This document shows, piece after piece, positions 5,948 through 15,600 of a stretch of DNA of 37,828 nt. This DNA is from UBA3537 sp965657165 (GTDB lineage: Bacteria > Bacteroidota > Bacteroidia > Flavobacteriales > Flavobacteriaceae): contig CBFHNG010000013.1 in the NCBI GenBank assembly GCA_965657165.1, positions 1 to 37,828 on the forward strand, written 5' to 3'. A program made the translations under genes and the position numbers. The notes beneath the pieces were generated by a model that saw nothing but the letters and a program-made list of their open reading frames with translations, did no database searches and had not been told where the DNA came from. Within the stretch, counting starts at the first letter, position 1. Every line of letters starts with the position of its first letter.

Positions 5948-8749
5948 ATGAGATTATTTAATACCATACTTCTATTACATTGTATAATTTTTTTGAACGC
6001 ACAAGAGCATCCTCCTGTTCTTGCTTTTTTTCCTGAAATATACGGTGCAGAAAATCAAAACTGGAGTGTTACACAAACTGAAGATCAAAGGATGTATTTT
6101 GCAAATAATTCCGGCCTTTTGGAATTTAACGGTTCCAAATGGAGACGATATTCGGTTCCAGACAATTCCATAGTTCGCTCTGTCAAAGCAGATGGAATGA
6201 AAATTTATAGTGGTAGCTACATGGATTTTGGTCTGTGGGAGCACAATCAATTTGGAGTTCCTGAATATCAATCTTTAGTTGAAAAACTAAACTTATCTAT
6301 TTTAGAAGAAGAACAGTTTTGGAATATAGAAATTTTAGATGATTGGATTTTATTTCAATCCCTTTCTAGAATTTACATGATAAATAGAGCTTCTAATGAA
6401 ACAAAAATTATTGAATCTAACCATGAAATTCTAAACATATTTAATGTAAACGGCATCATTTACTTTGCAAAAAGGAATAATGGTATTTTTAAAATAGTGA
6501 ATGGTAGTGAGGTTTTGGTAAGTAATCATCCAAAGCTAAGCTCCTCTAGGTTGGTTGGAATCTCCAATATTGATAATAATTTACTTTTTATTACAGCAGA
6601 CAATGGGTTTTATTTTATAGAAAATAATGTTGTTAAACCATGGGTTTTAGATTTGGGGATAGACTTTAATGAATTAACAATTTACAGTTCAACTCAGTTA
6701 AAAGATGGAAGTTTAATTTTAGGTACAATATCCAATGGTCTTGTGCATATTACTAGCGATGGACGGTTAAAATATAGCTTAGATTATGAAAAAGGATTAA
6801 GTAATAATACTGTACTTTCAATTTATGAAGATAAAAAAGGCAACCTTTGGTTAGGTATGGATATTGGTATTAGTCATATAAATCTTTCTTCCAGATTTCG
6901 AATATATAATGATGCTAAAGGGCAAATTGGAACGGTTTACACCTCTATTGTCCATAAAGGAGATTTGTACCTGGGAACCAATCAAGGTCTTTTTGTAAAG
7001 TCAAGAAATAATTCAGGAGATTTCAATTTTATTGAGGGTACAAGTGGTCAGGTTTGGGCTTTGAGAGTCATTGATGGACAGCTTTTTTGTGGTCATGATT
7101 TAGGAACAATGATTATAAAAAAAGGAAAGGTTACAAATAAAATTATTGAAGCCAATGGCACTTGGGATTTTAAAAAAATAAAAGATTCAAATCTTATTCT
7201 TCAAGGCAATTATTCAGGGCTTCATGTGTTGGAAAATAGCTCTGGTGTATGGAAATATAGAAACAAAATTGAGGGATTTGACATTTCTAGTCGATTCTTT
7301 CATTTTTCAAAAAACAAACTGTTTGTAAACCACGAGTTGCGTGGGCTTTATGAGTTGGAGATTTCTAAAGATTATTTAAAAGTTATAGACGCCAACCTTG
7401 TGGAATCTATAACAAGAGGTAATGGATCAAATTTTATAAAATTTTCTGATGGATTTTACTACACGTCCTCAATGGGTGTTTATCAATTATCAGAACCAAC
7501 AGGGGATTTTGTCAAAGCACCAGTAATTTCAAATATATTAGAAAATTATAGTACTACATCAACTTTATTAGATGTGAATACTACCGAAAAGATTAAATGG
7601 TGTTTTGCAGATAATAATATTCTATTAATGAGTCCTGGAAGCTTGAGTAGTAAACCAAATATTGAGGAAATTCCTGTCTCTTTATATAATTTTAAAAAAG
7701 TAGTTGCTGGATTTGAGAATTTGACAAAAATAAATGAAGCAGATTATTTGTTAGGGTCCTCAAACGGATATTATATTCTGAAAGGTGATGCTCCAAAACA
7801 AAACAACTCACAAACAATTCAAATAAATACAATTGAGGCCAACATCAACAATGAGCCTAAGACTAACTTGAGCTTATTAGAATCTCCATCTTTAAACTAC
7901 AATAACAACAACCTTAGTTTTAACTATAGTATTCCACAGTATGGTAATATTGTTGATATTAATTATAGCTATAAATTAGAAGGGCGCTCTGAAAACTGGT
8001 CTGCTTGGGAATCTAAAAGCACCCAGGCTTTTGAAAACTTACCTTATGGAAAATATATTTTTAAGGTTAAAGGGAAAATTGGAAATACAGAAACTACAAA
8101 TGAATCTTCATTTCCATTCATTATAAAACGCCCATGGTATATATCTAATGTAGCGATTGCTGTTTATGTAATTTTGATTTTATTGCTTTCTGTGATTATT
8201 CATATTGTATACAGAAGATACTACAAGCGCCAGCAACAAAAATTATTACTCAAATCTCAGAAAGAGATGGCATTGAGTGAATTGGAAAATAATCAAAAAT
8301 TAATGCAGTTAAAAAATGAAAAGCTAGAGCTTGATATTGAAAATAAAAACAGAGAATTGGCAATCTCTACTATGAGTTTGATTAAGAAAAATGAGTTTTT
8401 AAATACTATCAAAACTACAATCAAACAAGAAAACACCCCACAAGGTATAAATAAGGTGATAAAAATTATTGATAAAAATATAAATAACACGGATGATTGG
8501 AAATTATTTAAAGAAGCTTTTGATAATGCAGATAAGGACTTCTTAAAACTTGTAAAACAAAAGCATCCAAACCTTACACCCAACGATTTAAAACTTTGTG
8601 CGTATCTTAGACTAAATTTATCATCAAAAGAGATTGCGCCACTCCTCAATATTTCGCCAAGAAGTGTAGAAGTAAAACGATATCGTTTGCGCAAAAAAAT
8701 GAATTTGGCGACAAAAACGAGCTTAACAAATTATATTCTTGATTTATAG
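5948..8749 (+). CDS. membrane-spanning PUL regulator: Reg_prop beta-propeller, Y_Y_Y domain, LuxR-type HTH
   Basis: A 933 aa one-component regulator that should sense a glycan fragment in the periplasm and bind DNA in the cytoplasm. Order: signal peptide (1-18, ending LNAQ); propeller-like repeats (about 30-640, with the Reg_prop phrase GLSNNTVLSIYEDKKGNLWLG around 280-300); a Y_Y_Y-type Ig-like domain (about 650-727); one membrane helix (about 732-755); a coiled coil (about 757-812); and a C-terminal LuxR-like helix-turn-helix (about 875-930, LSSKEIAPLLNISPRSVEVKRYRLRKKM). There is no histidine kinase, receiver or AraC part, so this is not a hybrid two-component regulator. It lies directly upstream of susC on the same strand, separated by 229 bases. 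This domain order is known from flavobacterial PULs; the ligand is inferred from the neighbours. Confidence 0.9.
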   Translation: MRLFNTILLLHCIIFLNAQEHPPVLAFFPEIYGAENQNWSVTQTEDQRMYFANNSGLLEFNGSKWRRYSVPDNSIVRSVKADGMKIYSGSYMDFGLWEHNQFGVPEYQSLVEKLNLSILEEEQFWNIEILDDWILFQSLSRIYMINRASNETKIIESNHEILNIFNVNGIIYFAKRNNGIFKIVNGSEVLVSNHPKLSSSRLVGISNIDNNLLFITADNGFYFIENNVVKPWVLDLGIDFNELTIYSSTQLKDGSLILGTISNGLVHITSDGRLKYSLDYEKGLSNNTVLSIYEDKKGNLWLGMDIGISHINLSSRFRIYNDAKGQIGTVYTSIVHKGDLYLGTNQGLFVKSRNNSGDFNFIEGTSGQVWALRVIDGQLFCGHDLGTMIIKKGKVTNKIIEANGTWDFKKIKDSNLILQGNYSGLHVLENSSGVWKYRNKIEGFDISSRFFHFSKNKLFVNHELRGLYELEISKDYLKVIDANLVESITRGNGSNFIKFSDGFYYTSSMGVYQLSEPTGDFVKAPVISNILENYSTTSTLLDVNTTEKIKWCFADNNILLMSPGSLSSKPNIEEIPVSLYNFKKVVAGFENLTKINEADYLLGSSNGYYILKGDAPKQNNSQTIQINTIEANINNEPKTNLSLLESPSLNYNNNNLSFNYSIPQYGNIVDINYSYKLEGRSENWSAWESKSTQAFENLPYGKYIFKVKGKIGNTETTNESSFPFIIKRPWYISNVAIAVYVILILLLSVIIHIVYRRYYKRQQQKLLLKSQKEMALSELENNQKLMQLKNEKLELDIENKNRELAISTMSLIKKNEFLNTIKTTIKQENTPQGINKVIKIIDKNINNTDDWKLFKEAFDNADKDFLKLVKQKHPNLTPNDLKLCAYLRLNLSSKEIAPLLNISPRSVEVKRYRLRKKMNLATKTSLTNYILDL

Positions 8750-8935
8750 GGTGTGTTAATTTGCTAAAAAACTATACACCACCCCAACATAATCAAGATC
8801 TACTACATCACTTAAACTTAGATTATTTTTTTTTCAACCCCATTTCTTACCATAAAAGTAACATATTTTTACCTGTTGCACATTTTTTTTTAAGATGTAT
8901 AATTTTTGTAGCGGTAAAATTTTGCACCTCTACAA

Positions 8936-8958
8936 TTTGTTATGATAATTTTAACAAA
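8936..8958. promoter_or_regulatory. inverted repeat before susC
   Basis: TTTGTTA-N9-TAACAAA, a perfect 7-bp dyad with a 9-base spacer, 20 bases before the susC ATG. It may be an operator for the upstream regulator or a leader hairpin. The surrounding 229-base gap (8750-8978) also has a weak promoter candidate: TTG at 8876-8878 and AATTTTTG at 8901-8908, which differs from TAnnTTTG by one base. A 73-codon open frame there is not a gene. Confidence 0.35.
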
Positions 8959-8978
8959 AACAAATCAAACCAAATTTT

Positions 8979-11900
8979 ATGAAAAGAATAATTTATTCCT
9001 TGCTGGTAGTTGTTTTGTGTTCCTCATTTGCAGTAGCGCAAACGATTTCAGTCTCTGGAACGGTAAAATCTGACGTGGATGGTATGCCTTTACCAGGTGT
9101 AAATGTCCTAGTTAAAAACACAAACAATGGTGCTGTTACAGACTTTGACGGAAACTTTTCTTTGACCAATGTCTCTGAAAATTCTGTAATTGTCTTTACA
9201 TACGTTGGCTTCAAAACTCAAGAGCTTTCGGCATCCGCAAACATGCAAGTATCACTTAAAGAAGACAACGAGTCTTTGGATGAAGTTGTACTCATTGGAT
9301 ATGGATCGAAAAGCAGAAAAGATCTAACGGGTTCTGTTTCCATGGTAAAGTCAGAAACCATTGAAAAATTAAAACCAGTTGATGTTGCACAAGCCTTACA
9401 AGGAAGATCTTCGGGTGTTTCTGTAACTACAGCCTCTGGTTCACCGGGTAGTGGATTTCGTGTCCTCGTTCGTGGTGTAAGTAGTAACGGAAGCAACGAT
9501 CCTTTGGTTGTTGTAGATGGTTATGTAGCCTCTATGAATAGTGTAAATCCAGATGATATTGAATCACTAACAGTATTAAAAGATGCTCAAGCAGCTATCT
9601 ATGGTATTGAAGGTGCAAACGGGGTTATTTTAGTAACCACAAAAAATGGATCTAAAAATGCTGCGCCAAAAGTGTCTTACAACTTTTACTCAGGTGTACA
9701 AGAAACTTCTAAAAAATTATCATTACTTAATAATGTAGAATATGCTGCTTTATTAAACGAAAGTTATGCAGCTAATGGGGAATCAATACCTTTTCCAAAT
9801 TTAAATAACCTTTCTAACAATAATGATTGGCAAGATAACCTATTTGGTGATGCTATGATTACAAATCACAACATTAGTCTTTCTGGTGGTACGGATGCAG
9901 TAACATACTATTTGAGTGCTTCGCATCTTGACCAAGAAGGGATTATTGCTAGCGACAAATCAAATTTTGTAAGAGATAACATAAAGTTAAGTTTAGGAAT
10001 TGATGTTACTGAAAAACTTAAAACAACTTTAAACTTAAATTATTTTGCAAATGAACGCAAAACAATTAATGAATCAGGTTTAGGTTCTGTCCTTTTTAAT
10101 GCCATTAGTTATTCGCCAATATATGCCTTGGATCAGGAAGATATTATAACTCCTGGTACTGCAAACATTCCAACAGGATGGGCCGGCTTTGGAAATGAAA
10201 TCATTAATCCATTTTCTCAAATTAGAGACACATACAACTCTTATTTTGGAAGTAGTATAGAAGGAAATTTCCAATTGGAATATGAAGTAATTGACGGATT
10301 GACGGCAACTTCAAGAATTGGATTTAAAACCTACAGCGATAAAGCAAAAACTTTTTCACCTATTGTAAATTATGGCGCAGGTAAAGTTTTCAATACAGAT
10401 AGAAGTACTGTAAGTCAAAACAAACAACAATATAATTCTTACACTTGGGATAGCTTTTTAAATTACAAAAAATCATTCCTAAAACATCATACTGCAGAAG
10501 TTACTTTAGGTATGGCGGTAAGAAAAGACTGGGGTGATGGATTGTTTGCTACAGGTTACGATGTTCCTAACAATTCTTGGGAATTTGCTGACATAGCCCT
10601 TACAACCGGAACAAATGAAGGTAAAGAGACTGGGTCGTATACATACGATAATAGACTATTGTCTTATTTTGCACGTTTGCAATATGATTTTAAAGGAAAG
10701 TATTTACTTTCTGCAATGTTGCGTAGAGATGCATCATCTGCATTTGATAAAGACTACAGAGTTGATTACTTCAAATCTGTTACAGGAGGTTGGAAAATTT
10801 CAGAAGAATCTTTTCTAGAAAATGTTAGTTTTCTTGATTTCTTGAAATTAAGAGCATCTTATGGAACACTAGGAAATCTGGTAGGAAATGATTTGTATAG
10901 AGCAACCCTAAGTGGAGAAGCCACTTATGTTTTCGATAACTCATTAACAAACGGAACTGCTTTAGGGCCATTACCAAACCCTGTTGCCTCTTGGGAAACT
11001 GCAGAGAAGTTGGATGTTGGTCTTGATGCTAAGTTGTTTAACAACAGTTTAGAAATTGTTGCCGATTATTTTGTTGAAGATCGTGTAGACTTATTAATTC
11101 CTGGGTTACCATTTACTGGCATACTAGGAGCAACAGCGCCAGGTTCTGGAACACCAACTGTTAATGCTGGAACAACTCGAGTAAAAGGGATTGAATTAAT
11201 GTTGAACTATGGAGGAGACATTAATGATAATTTGTCTTATAATGTTGGTTATAACGTCACAAAACTTGAAGGAGAGGTTACAGAAATTCAAGGTAACGTA
11301 GCTCTAGAAGGTGGTTCATTTGGGATTGGTCAATTAGCACCATCTCGAATGGAAGTAGGAATGCCAATAGGCTATTTTTATGGTCTAAAAACTGATGGGA
11401 TTTTCCAAAACCAAGCTGAAGTTGATGCTCACCCATCTCAAGCAGGTTTAGGAAATGAAGCACAACCAGGAGATTTACGCTTTGTAGATGTGAATGGTGA
11501 TGGTGAAATTGATGCTAATGACCGAACTTTTATAGGAAAGCCAATTGCAGATTACATTATGGGATTCAATATTGGAATCAACTACAAAAACTTTGATTTT
11601 TCTGCATATGGATATGCAGAGCTAGGTAAAGAAATGGTACGTAACTATGAAAGAGATCAGAAAAACGTAAATAGATTAGATTACTACCTTGATCGTTGGA
11701 CAGGCCCAGGAACAAGCAATGAAGTTCCAAGAGCTACAACAGGTGCAACTTCAAACAAATTATTCTCAGATTTCTTTGTAGAAGATGCTTCTTTCTTACG
11801 TATTCAAAACATTCAGTTAGGGTACAGTATTCCTGCCGACGTTGTTGAGAAAATAGGGATTTCTAAATTTAGAATTTATGGTTCTGTCAATAATGCCTTT

Positions 11901-12026
11901 ACATTCTCAAAATATAAAGGATTTGACCCTGCAGCCACAACTGGTGATGCTATCGGTGGTGGAATTGATCCAGGATTCTATCCTGTAACAAGACAATACC
12001 TTTTAGGACTTAATATTTCATTTTAA
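8979..12026 (+). CDS. SusC-like TonB-dependent outer-membrane glycan transporter
   Basis: Imports oligosaccharides across the outer membrane with energy from TonB. The 1015 aa protein has a signal peptide (1-20, ending AVAQ), an N-terminal carboxypeptidase-regulatory-like domain (about 22-95, with PLPGVNVLVKNTNNGAVTDFDGNF), a TonB-box-like DEVVLIGYG at 101-109, a plug domain (about 115-225, with QGRSSGVSV and VDGYVASMNSVNPDDIESLTVLKDA) and a C-terminal barrel ending in an aromatic residue (LGLNISF). This is the standard layout of the SusC/RagA family, and the length is normal. It is the first structural gene of the PUL, 8 bases before susD. Given the GH16 and GH3 neighbours, the cargo is most likely beta-1,3-gluco-oligosaccharides. 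Confidence 0.96.
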   Translation: MKRIIYSLLVVVLCSSFAVAQTISVSGTVKSDVDGMPLPGVNVLVKNTNNGAVTDFDGNFSLTNVSENSVIVFTYVGFKTQELSASANMQVSLKEDNESLDEVVLIGYGSKSRKDLTGSVSMVKSETIEKLKPVDVAQALQGRSSGVSVTTASGSPGSGFRVLVRGVSSNGSNDPLVVVDGYVASMNSVNPDDIESLTVLKDAQAAIYGIEGANGVILVTTKNGSKNAAPKVSYNFYSGVQETSKKLSLLNNVEYAALLNESYAANGESIPFPNLNNLSNNNDWQDNLFGDAMITNHNISLSGGTDAVTYYLSASHLDQEGIIASDKSNFVRDNIKLSLGIDVTEKLKTTLNLNYFANERKTINESGLGSVLFNAISYSPIYALDQEDIITPGTANIPTGWAGFGNEIINPFSQIRDTYNSYFGSSIEGNFQLEYEVIDGLTATSRIGFKTYSDKAKTFSPIVNYGAGKVFNTDRSTVSQNKQQYNSYTWDSFLNYKKSFLKHHTAEVTLGMAVRKDWGDGLFATGYDVPNNSWEFADIALTTGTNEGKETGSYTYDNRLLSYFARLQYDFKGKYLLSAMLRRDASSAFDKDYRVDYFKSVTGGWKISEESFLENVSFLDFLKLRASYGTLGNLVGNDLYRATLSGEATYVFDNSLTNGTALGPLPNPVASWETAEKLDVGLDAKLFNNSLEIVADYFVEDRVDLLIPGLPFTGILGATAPGSGTPTVNAGTTRVKGIELMLNYGGDINDNLSYNVGYNVTKLEGEVTEIQGNVALEGGSFGIGQLAPSRMEVGMPIGYFYGLKTDGIFQNQAEVDAHPSQAGLGNEAQPGDLRFVDVNGDGEIDANDRTFIGKPIADYIMGFNIGINYKNFDFSAYGYAELGKEMVRNYERDQKNVNRLDYYLDRWTGPGTSNEVPRATTGATSNKLFSDFFVEDASFLRIQNIQLGYSIPADVVEKIGISKFRIYGSVNNAFTFSKYKGFDPAATTGDAIGGGIDPGFYPVTRQYLLGLNISF

Positions 12027-12034
12027 AATAGAGC

Positions 12035-13543
12035 ATGATGAAAACAATAAAAAATAACATATTTACCTTAGTAGTGGGATCACTACTTGCACTAGGACTC
12101 TATTCTTGTACAGATAAATACTTGGATGAGGAAGAGAACTATCTTATAGATTCAGAAAGCTATTTTAATTCTGAAGATGACTATTACATGGCACTTGTTG
12201 GTGCATACGATATGCTACAAGCAACATATGTCAACAACTTATTAGGTGAGATTGCCTCTGATAACACATTATGTGGAGGAGAAAGCGCTACTGACGTTGT
12301 TGGATTCCAACAAATTGATGACATGACCCATACACCAGTAAACAGCAATTTGAGAGATGTTTGGAACTGGATGTTTGCAGGAGTAAAAAGAACAAACTAC
12401 TTCTTAGAATTCCAAAATAAAATTGACTTTGATGGCCGAGTACAAATGGTTGCCGAGGTTCGTTTCTTAAGAGCGTATTTTCATTTTGAATTGGTGAAAT
12501 GGTTTGGAGGAATACCAATTAAAAATTACAATGACGCACTAGCTGGAGGTGGAACACGTTTTGCTCCAGGAGACGAAACAAGTATCCCACGCTATTCTGT
12601 TGATCAAGTTTATGCACTTATTGAAAGTGATTTAAATTTTGCTGTCAATAACCTAGAATATAGCGCACCACAAGTTGGCCGAGTGACCAAAGGTGCTGCT
12701 CAAGCATTGTTAGGTAAAGCATATTTGTATCAAGACAAATTTACTCAGGCTGCAACTGTTTTAGATGATCTTATAAACAATGGACCATATCAATTGGTTG
12801 ATGATTATTCAGAAATTTTTGAGCATGACGGAGAAAATGGTGTAGAATCTGTTTTTGAAGTTCAATATACAGATGCTGAAGGTGCTGGATTTGGATGTCT
12901 TCAGTGTAGTGAAGGAAATGTAGCTGTTGGATTTATGGGAATTCGTAACCATACAGGTCCGTTATACGATTCTGGATACAGCTTTAACGTTCCTGTTCAA
13001 TCTGCTTATGATGCTTTTGATACTGATGATTTACGTCGAGATGTTTCAATCTTAGATATCGTAGCATGGGCAGCAACAACAGGGGCAACATATGTTGAAG
13101 GTTATGAACACACAGGGTTCTTTAATCGTAAATACTTACCTAGAAAAGGAGATCAAAATATTGGAGATCAAAACTTAACGAATCCTAACAACTACAGATC
13201 TATTCGTTATGCAGATGTACTCTTAATGGCTGCAGAAGCTAACAACAGAGGTAATCTAGATGATACAAAAGCATTAGCATACTTGAATCAAGTTAGAGAG
13301 CGTGCATTTGGAGATAGTAGTCACAATATATCTGCTACAGGAGCTGCACTGACGGATGCCATTCTTGAAGAAAGACGCTTTGAACTTTTGGGTGAAGGAC
13401 ACCGTTTCTTTGACCTAGTAAGAACAGGTAGAGCTGCTCAAGCCATTAACGGCTTTGTTCCAGGAAAACATGATTTATTCCCAATTCCTTTTGAAGAAAT
13501 TCAATTTTCAAATGGCAATTGGAGTCAAAATCCAAACTATTAA
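12035..13543 (+). CDS. SusD-like glycan-binding outer-membrane lipoprotein
   Basis: Partner of SusC that forms the lid over the transporter and binds glycan at the cell surface. The 502 aa protein has a lipoprotein signal ending LYSC, with Cys25 as the lipidated residue (Cys24 if the second Met is used). It is followed by TDKYLDEEENY; acidic residues right after the cysteine resemble the export signal for surface lipoproteins in this phylum. The TPR-like helical core of RagB/SusD is visible (for example MVAEVRFLRAYFHFELVKWFGGIP at about 145-168), as is the conserved C-terminal block ILEERRFELLGEGHRFFDLVRTGRA (about 447-471). The gap to susC is 8 bases. Known SusD proteins next to GH16 enzymes bind laminarin; here that is inferred. 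Confidence 0.95.
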   Translation: MMKTIKNNIFTLVVGSLLALGLYSCTDKYLDEEENYLIDSESYFNSEDDYYMALVGAYDMLQATYVNNLLGEIASDNTLCGGESATDVVGFQQIDDMTHTPVNSNLRDVWNWMFAGVKRTNYFLEFQNKIDFDGRVQMVAEVRFLRAYFHFELVKWFGGIPIKNYNDALAGGGTRFAPGDETSIPRYSVDQVYALIESDLNFAVNNLEYSAPQVGRVTKGAAQALLGKAYLYQDKFTQAATVLDDLINNGPYQLVDDYSEIFEHDGENGVESVFEVQYTDAEGAGFGCLQCSEGNVAVGFMGIRNHTGPLYDSGYSFNVPVQSAYDAFDTDDLRRDVSILDIVAWAATTGATYVEGYEHTGFFNRKYLPRKGDQNIGDQNLTNPNNYRSIRYADVLLMAAEANNRGNLDDTKALAYLNQVRERAFGDSSHNISATGAALTDAILEERRFELLGEGHRFFDLVRTGRAAQAINGFVPGKHDLFPIPFEEIQFSNGNWSQNPNY

Positions 13544-13553
13544 AATTTAAACT

Positions 13554-15578
13554 ATGAAATCAATAAAAAATATACTTAGTTTACTTGTCATTGTTACAAC
13601 CCTATGGAGTTGTGCCGACGATGAAAAAAATGTAAACTTAAATAATGTTCAAGCGCCTTCTGCACTGGCTATGGCGTTTGATGTGACACAAGACAACTCA
13701 GGAATGGTAACTATTATTCCAACTGCTGAAGGTACAGTTTACTTTGATGTTACTTTTGGAGATGATACTCCTGAGCCTGCTCAAATTGATAATGGAGAAA
13801 CTATTGACCACACTTATGCAGAAGGAACTTATACAGTTACTGTAACAGCTTATGGGCCAACAGGCTTAACAGCAACGATTACTGAAGAATTGGTTATATC
13901 TTTAGATCCACCTTCAAACCTCGAAATAACCATAGAGAATGATACATCTGTATCAAAACAAGTCAATGTGACTGTTAATGCTGATGATGCAATAAATTTC
14001 GATGTTTATTCTGGTGAAAGTGGAGCTACTACACCTGTTACTGCCAATATTGGGGAAACAGCAATATTACAATACACAAATGCTGGATTTTATGATATAA
14101 CCATTGAAGTGAAAGGAACTGCCATTCAAACGACGATGCATATTGAAGAAGACTTTGAAGTCACTGAAATATTAGCGCCAACAGTTGCAGCACCAACACC
14201 ACCAGCAAGGCAATCAGCAGATGTGGTATCTATTTTTAGTGACGCTTATACCAATGTAACTCTTAATGAATTTCCAACACCTTGGTCTGCAGCAACCTTT
14301 CAAGCGACTACAATTGGAACGGATAATGTGATGAGATTAACAAACTTTGACTTTTTAGGAATTGTAACAAACTATGGATCCGGAGTAGATTTATCACAAA
14401 TGGAAAAAATGCATATTGACTACTGGGTTCCTGAAAATGTAACACAAAGTTTAGAAGTTAAAATAGTCAATACAGTTGATGGTGGAGAGGATGTTGCCTC
14501 ACTAGGGACAACGGTAGCTGGTTCGTGGCAATCACTTGACATAGACATGGCAGAATTTGAAAATGGGAGTTTATCAAATAGAGAAAAAATAACTCAAATA
14601 TTGATAGACTACATGCAAGCACCTGGGACTACGGATTTTTCATCTGTAATTGCATATATTGATAACTTGTATTTCTATAAAGAGCCTGGAAATCCTTTTG
14701 ATGATGGGCTATTAACAAATGGAGATTTTGAATTAGGAAGTGCTTCGTGGTTAGTTGGGGTAGACGATGCTTCGGCTGCACCGGTTGTTACTGATAGTGA
14801 TGGTAATACACATTATTCCGTAAATGTTACTCAAGCAGGAAACCCATATGATGTTAATACAAGTCAAAAAGTAGCGATCACAGAAGGAGAAACTTACACA
14901 TTAAAGTTTGATGCTTGGTCTGATGGTAACAGATCAATTGTTGCAGGGATAGGTCTTAGTGGCAATCCATGGACCAATGTTACAGGTACAATAGCTATTA
15001 ACTCAACGAGAACAACATATACGTATACAACTACTGCCAATTTTAGCGCTCCTGATGCTCGTGTACTATTTGATTTAGGAGCTGATACAGGTTTAGTTAA
15101 TATTGACAATGTGGCTTTATTCTTGGGTTATGCCCCTGAACCTTTTGATGATGGGCTATTAACAAATGGAGATTTTGAATTAGGAAGTGCTTCATGGTTA
15201 GTTGGGGTAGACGATGCTTCTGCTGCACCGGTTGTTACTGATAGTGATGGTAATACACATTATTCCGTAAATGTTACTCAAGCAGGAAACCCATATGATG
15301 TTAATACAAGTCAAAAAGTAGCGATCACACAAGGAGAGACATACACATTAAAGTTTGATGCTTGGTCTGATGGCAATAGATCAATTATTGCAGGAATAGG
15401 CTTGAGTGGTGATCCTTGGACCAACGTAACGGCAACAATGGTCATTACGCCAACAAGAACAACTTATACATATACCACTAATTCAACTTTTGGAGCACCA
15501 GATGCTAGAGTACTATTTGATTTAGGAGCAGATGTAGGACTAGTCAATATAGATAATGTATCTCTTGTATTAGAATAG
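13554..15578 (+). CDS. large surface glycan-binding lipoprotein with PKD-like and two duplicated CBM-like modules
   Basis: A 674 aa lipoprotein with Cys20 (LWSC) followed by ADDEK, a surface-export-like signal. Modules: a PKD-like domain (about 36-125, with FGDDTPEP and HTYAEGTYTVTVTAYG); a second Ig-like part (about 126-205); a beta-sandwich domain (about 217-378) of the kind found beside GH16 domains; and two C-terminal modules of 149-residue period starting at 382 and 531. These last two begin LLTNGDFELGSASWLVG and resemble CBM4/CBM9/CenC-type carbohydrate-binding modules. No catalytic residues are seen. It follows susD by 10 bases. By position and domains it takes the SusE/SusF-like role of holding polysaccharide at the surface. 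The DNA of the two end modules is nearly identical in part (see the repeat entries). Confidence 0.85.
   Translation: MKSIKNILSLLVIVTTLWSCADDEKNVNLNNVQAPSALAMAFDVTQDNSGMVTIIPTAEGTVYFDVTFGDDTPEPAQIDNGETIDHTYAEGTYTVTVTAYGPTGLTATITEELVISLDPPSNLEITIENDTSVSKQVNVTVNADDAINFDVYSGESGATTPVTANIGETAILQYTNAGFYDITIEVKGTAIQTTMHIEEDFEVTEILAPTVAAPTPPARQSADVVSIFSDAYTNVTLNEFPTPWSAATFQATTIGTDNVMRLTNFDFLGIVTNYGSGVDLSQMEKMHIDYWVPENVTQSLEVKIVNTVDGGEDVASLGTTVAGSWQSLDIDMAEFENGSLSNREKITQILIDYMQAPGTTDFSSVIAYIDNLYFYKEPGNPFDDGLLTNGDFELGSASWLVGVDDASAAPVVTDSDGNTHYSVNVTQAGNPYDVNTSQKVAITEGETYTLKFDAWSDGNRSIVAGIGLSGNPWTNVTGTIAINSTRTTYTYTTTANFSAPDARVLFDLGADTGLVNIDNVALFLGYAPEPFDDGLLTNGDFELGSASWLVGVDDASAAPVVTDSDGNTHYSVNVTQAGNPYDVNTSQKVAITQGETYTLKFDAWSDGNRSIIAGIGLSGDPWTNVTATMVITPTRTTYTYTTNSTFGAPDARVLFDLGADVGLVNIDNVSLVLE
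14694..14882 (+). repeat. near-identical internal duplication, copy 1
   Basis: This 189-base block is repeated 447 bases downstream (15141-15329) with only two base differences, both silent. Beyond position 14882 the two module copies diverge clearly in DNA, although the protein stays similar. The abrupt change points to recent homogenisation of just this part. Confidence 0.9.
15141..15329 (+). repeat. near-identical internal duplication, copy 2
   Basis: Second copy of the 189-base block at 14694-14882, in the same reading frame (447 bases = 149 codons apart). It encodes the first half of the second CBM-like module. Confidence 0.9.
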
Positions 15579-15600
15579 TAAAACAATTTAAATTAAAACT

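Noticed and set aside
8761..8982. Open frame of 73 codons between the PUL regulator and susC
   Set aside because: It lies in the AT-rich promoter region, begins with TTG and overlaps the susC start. No recognisable protein features.
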